Assembly: GCA_964486925.1 (NCBI GenBank)
Contig: CAZAOY010000079.1
Span: forward strand, 1 to 7,953
Direction: 5' to 3'
Length of the DNA stretch: 7,953 nt
Source: CAZAOY01 sp964486925
GTDB taxonomy: Bacteria; Bacillota; Clostridia; Oscillospirales; Ruminococcaceae
The position numbers and the translations under genes were made by a program. The notes below the pieces were generated by a model. The model did not search any database, was not told the origin of the DNA, and was given only the letters and a program-made list of their open reading frames with translations. Below, piece after piece: positions 5,511-7,953 of the stretch. Every line of letters begins with the position of its first letter. Within the stretch, counting starts at the first letter, position 1.

Positions 5511-6378
5511 TATAGATAACATTACAAAGGACTACGGCAAAAACCGAGGGATCTTTGATGTAAGCCTTTCGGTCGAGAAGGGCGAGGTGTTTGGATTTGT
5601 TGGCACAAACGGTGCAGGAAAGTCTACCACCATCCGTCATCTAATGGGGTTTATAAAGCCTCAAAGCGGTAGCGCTACAATAAACGGGCTGGACTGCTTT
5701 AAAAACTCTGCCGCAATAAAAAGGATAGTTGGATACATACCGGGCGAGATAGCCTTCCCCGACGCTCCGACAGGGACGGAGTTTCTAAGACGTCAAGCGG
5801 AGCTTTTAGGGCTTCGTGACATGACCTTTGCCCAATCGATAATCAAAAAGCTACAGCTAGACCCGACCGCTAACCTAAAGCGTATGTCCAAGGGGATGAA
5901 GCAGAAAACCGCCATAGTTGCCGCATTTATGGCAGACCCCCAGATCCTAATCCTAGACGAACCCACAACGGGACTAGACCCATTAATGCGAGCGAGCTTT
6001 ATCGAGCTGATAAACGAAGAAAAGCGAAAGGGCAAGACGATACTAATGTCCTCTCATATGTTTGAGGAGGTGGAGGACACCTGCGACAAGGTAGCGTTAA
6101 TCAAAGACGGCAGGTTAATCGCAGTTAAATCCACCGCCGAGATTCGCCACAACGAGGATAAGGTTTTCAAGATTGAGTTTAACACAAGTGACGATTACAT
6201 GCGTTTTATCACAAACAACCAAAACCTAGCCGAAACCCGCCAGTCGCAGAATCAGGTGCTTATAAACGTAAACGACAGCGAGATAAACGGCTTTACCAGA
6301 ATGATTGTGGGATATAACATTAAATTTATTACTGAGATAAAATACTCACTGGAAAAATATTTCAAGAGTTTGTACTAA
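5497..6378 (+). CDS. ABC-2 exporter ATP-binding protein, second paralog
   Basis: The second ATPase of the same exporter, 293 residues from the ATG at 5497. An ATG at 5476 is also in frame but lacks a ribosome binding site, while 5497 has AGGGGGTG 6 nt upstream, inside the end of the preceding gene. Motifs line up without shift against the first paralog: Walker A GTNGAGKST (36-44), YIPGEI at the Q-loop (Gln missing again), signature MSKGMKQKT, Walker B LILDEPTTGLDP, H-loop SSH. The C-terminal domains are also alike (HNEDKVFKIEFN against HNESKTFKVEFN; NDSEIN against NDSEVN), so the pair arose by tandem duplication. The first copy has an extra 16-18 residues at its C-terminus. A heterodimeric nucleotide-binding core with one shared permease is the simplest model; two alternative homodimers are possible. 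Confidence 0.93.
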   Translation: MSLINIDNITKDYGKNRGIFDVSLSVEKGEVFGFVGTNGAGKSTTIRHLMGFIKPQSGSATINGLDCFKNSAAIKRIVGYIPGEIAFPDAPTGTEFLRRQAELLGLRDMTFAQSIIKKLQLDPTANLKRMSKGMKQKTAIVAAFMADPQILILDEPTTGLDPLMRASFIELINEEKRKGKTILMSSHMFEEVEDTCDKVALIKDGRLIAVKSTAEIRHNEDKVFKIEFNTSDDYMRFITNNQNLAETRQSQNQVLINVNDSEINGFTRMIVGYNIKFITEIKYSLEKYFKSLY

Positions 6379-6405
6379 AATTGTCAAAATAATTTGGAGG
6401 GCATT

Positions 6406-7794
6406 ATGTTTAGTAAACCAATATTTAAGCAGACCTTAAAGGCTAACTACAAGCTATGGCTTGTCTTTACCATTATAATGTGCGCGTTAAGCACGGTAAT
6501 GATCGCGGTTTTTGACCCAAAGATGGTATCCTCAATGATGGATATGATAAAGGACACCCCAATGGCGGAGATGGCGGGCGATCGTTTTGGCTCGATGAAC
6601 TCAGTCTTAGGGATACTTAGCCAAAGCTTTTATAACCTTCAAGGCATTATCCTACCGCTTATCTTTATAATCATGACCGCAAACAGCCTAGTTGCCTCAC
6701 AGGTAGACAGAGGTTCGATGGCATACCTGCTATCCACCCCCATCACCCGCAGTAAGGTGGTTAGGACACAGGCATTATATATGATAACGTCGGTGTTCAC
6801 CATGTTTTTGGTGCTCACAATATCCGGACTTTTCGCTATGCAGGCGTTTCATAGCGGGGTTTTCACCAAAGCATACACCGACGACGTCAAGGCGGTTGCC
6901 ACCATGTTAAACAAGGATAACAGCGAAGTAGAGGCGAATCTAACGCTAATACTAAATGATGACAAGGCGGTAAAAGAGGGTGCGGCCGCTAGAGGGATTG
7001 ATGAGGACGTCTACACCGCTTATCTAAACGCAAAGCTAACAAGCAACGCATACCAAGCCGCCGCCGATATCCTTTCGGTGGATGTTGATAAGGTTGCCGC
7101 CGACCCGACCCTAATTAAGGGCAACGAGGGGGCGCTAGCCGCCGCGGCAAAGGTTATGGGGATGGACAAAGAAGCGTACAGCGGCGCTATCGATATGATG
7201 ATCGCACAAAAGCAGGCGGCGAGTGCAGGGGCTACCGAGCTACAGGGCAAGCTTATGAAGGGCATGTCTGCGGCGGCAAAGGTGCTTGAGATGGACGAAG
7301 CAGACCTAGCCTCGGACATAAAAAAGCTTAAGAGCAACGAATCCGCACTAAAAGCGGCGGTTACCGCGTCCGAGATACCAAAGGATATGTATCTAACCAT
7401 AATTAACACCCAGCTTGCAAACGATGAGATTAACCTTGACAAGGGTATCGACTTTGATGTCAAGGCATATATCATGCTAAATCTAGGCGCGTTCCTTCTA
7501 ATGTTTGCGATAAGCAGTATCTCATTTCTGTTCTCTTGTATCTTCAACCTTACAAAGAACTCGCTAACGCTAGGCGCAGGAATACCGGTTGCCTTCTTTA
7601 TCTTCCAGATAATGGCACAGGTAGGTGACAGCCTAGAGAACTTCAAATACCTCTCTCTAAACACGCTATTCAACACCGAGGCAATCATAAACGGAGGAGA
7701 GTATCTGGTGCAATTTATAGTTTTAGCTGTTCTAGCGGTACTGCTCTACATAGTCAGCGTACGTTGGTTTAAGGAAAAGGATCTCCCGCTATAG
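6406..7794 (+). CDS. ABC-2 permease with large repeat-bearing loop
   Basis: The membrane partner of the two ATPases, 462 residues from the ATG at 6406, with GGAGG ending 5 nt upstream; an in-frame TTG at 6394 precedes that site and is less likely. Six hydrophobic segments are visible: about 17-36, 78-97, 123-147, 354-380, 387-405 and 433-452. The short basic segment 101-121 (RGSMAYLLSTPITRSKVVR) is the typical cytoplasmic loop of ABC-2 permeases, and the C-terminus FKEKDLPL resembles the usual 'kRDLpl' ending. This topology puts residues 148-353, about 200 residues rich in Ala, Lys, Asp and Glu, outside the membrane between TM3 and TM4. ABC-2 permeases with no insert are much shorter. The insert holds three 51-residue repeats. 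It has no cysteine and no lipobox. Export of an antimicrobial, peptide or lipid is plausible; the substrate cannot be told. Confidence 0.9.
   Translation: MFSKPIFKQTLKANYKLWLVFTIIMCALSTVMIAVFDPKMVSSMMDMIKDTPMAEMAGDRFGSMNSVLGILSQSFYNLQGIILPLIFIIMTANSLVASQVDRGSMAYLLSTPITRSKVVRTQALYMITSVFTMFLVLTISGLFAMQAFHSGVFTKAYTDDVKAVATMLNKDNSEVEANLTLILNDDKAVKEGAAARGIDEDVYTAYLNAKLTSNAYQAAADILSVDVDKVAADPTLIKGNEGALAAAAKVMGMDKEAYSGAIDMMIAQKQAASAGATELQGKLMKGMSAAAKVLEMDEADLASDIKKLKSNESALKAAVTASEIPKDMYLTIINTQLANDEINLDKGIDFDVKAYIMLNLGAFLLMFAISSISFLFSCIFNLTKNSLTLGAGIPVAFFIFQIMAQVGDSLENFKYLSLNTLFNTEAIINGGEYLVQFIVLAVLAVLLYIVSVRWFKEKDLPL
6886..7416 (+). repeat. Three 51-residue protein repeats in the permease loop
   Basis: Residues 161-211, 216-266 and 287-337 align with no gaps. 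Positions within the unit that are kept in all three: Ala3, Ala5, Leu8, Asp11, Ala28, Tyr43. Kept in two or more: Ala4, Val15, Leu21, Ile22, Lys23, Asn25, Glu26, Leu29, Gly37, Asp39, Lys40, Ile47. By my count copies 1 and 2 share 14 of 51 residues, and copies 2 and 3 share 17 of 51. Linkers are 4 and 20 residues. Each unit looks like two to three amphipathic helices. At DNA level the copies are at 6886-7038, 7051-7203 and 7264-7416 and are well diverged, so the duplication is old. Confidence 0.65.
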
Positions 7795-7844
7795 GGTAGG
7801 GGATACAGGTCACCTAAAATATATCGATAATATATATTGCTTCT

Positions 7845-7890
7845 AAAAATCGGGATGCAACGGCAACAGCGCCGCCACATCCCGATTAGA
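7845..7890. terminator. Long hairpin after the ABC operon, probable terminator
   Basis: AATCGGGATG (7848-7857) pairs perfectly with CATCCCGATT (7878-7887), and an inner CGGC/GCCG stem (7861-7864, 7871-7874) extends it around AACAGC. On the plus strand the sequence after it is only modestly T-rich (AGAGTTGTT), so it is a weak intrinsic terminator for the ABC operon. On the minus strand a clean TTTTT follows, so it would stop leftward transcripts well. Confidence 0.6.
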
Positions 7891-7914
7891 GTTGTTAAAA
7901 TTCATATTTAGCTA

Positions 7915-7943
7915 TTGACAAATAGGGTAGAATGCTGTATAAT
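7915..7943 (+). promoter_or_regulatory. Consensus sigma-A promoter at the window end
   Basis: TTGACA (7915-7920) and TATAAT (7938-7943) have a 17-bp spacer, a perfect consensus match. The start point would be near 7950, so a new plus-strand transcription unit begins just past the window. Its gene is not visible. Confidence 0.8.
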
Positions 7944-7953
7944 AAAGATAGAA

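Noticed and set aside
7020..7688. Minus-strand open frame of 222 codons.
   Set aside because: It is antisense to the permease gene. Its Ala/Ser richness mirrors the Ala-rich repeats on the plus strand. No ribosome binding site or promoter was seen.

Overview
The window looks like a scaffolded draft or metagenome-assembled contig from a low-to-mid GC Gram-positive bacterium, most likely a Clostridia-type gut Firmicute. The basis is strong GGAGG-type ribosome binding sites, near-consensus sigma-A promoters with 17-bp spacers, and the gene families present: a small XRE regulator paired with a downstream gene, a Trx-MsrA-MsrB fusion, and a MarR-controlled ABC-2 exporter. Two runs of exactly 100 N (1956-2055 and 3427-3526) look like scaffold gaps of unknown true size.

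Left part (1-1950). Positions 1-585 hold no convincing gene. They do carry a perfect-consensus minus-strand promoter (336-364) firing into a short hairpin-rich stretch with two terminator-like stem-loops, so a small non-coding RNA is likely. Next is a minus-strand orphan gene (586-1227) resembling the C-terminal part of the flagellar cap protein FliD. It has its own extended -10 promoter and, just upstream, two 21-bp-phased direct repeats that resemble LytTR-type operator sites. From 1477 to 1909 lies a decayed minus-strand remnant of a spermidine/putrescine-type ABC permease.

Middle part (1909-3828). A strong plus-strand promoter drives a Trx-MsrA-MsrB methionine sulfoxide reductase fusion that loses its start to one gap and its end to the other. 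Converging on it is a minus-strand pair: an XRE-family repressor (3570-3770) and, 1 nt after its stop, the start of a partner gene (3568 downward) that runs into the second gap. The XRE promoter carries a TGTCA-N8-TGACA dyad over its -35, which suggests autoregulation.

Right part (3992-7794). A consensus promoter with an operator-like palindrome starts a four-gene plus-strand operon: a MarR regulator, two tandem paralogous ABC ATPases (the second overlapping the first by 14 nt), and a six-TM ABC-2 permease. These probably form one exporter under MarR repression, substrate unknown. The permease has an unusual insert of about 200 residues, predicted outside the membrane, that contains three gapless 51-residue repeats. 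A long hairpin and another consensus plus-strand promoter (7915-7943) close the window, so a new transcription unit begins just beyond it.
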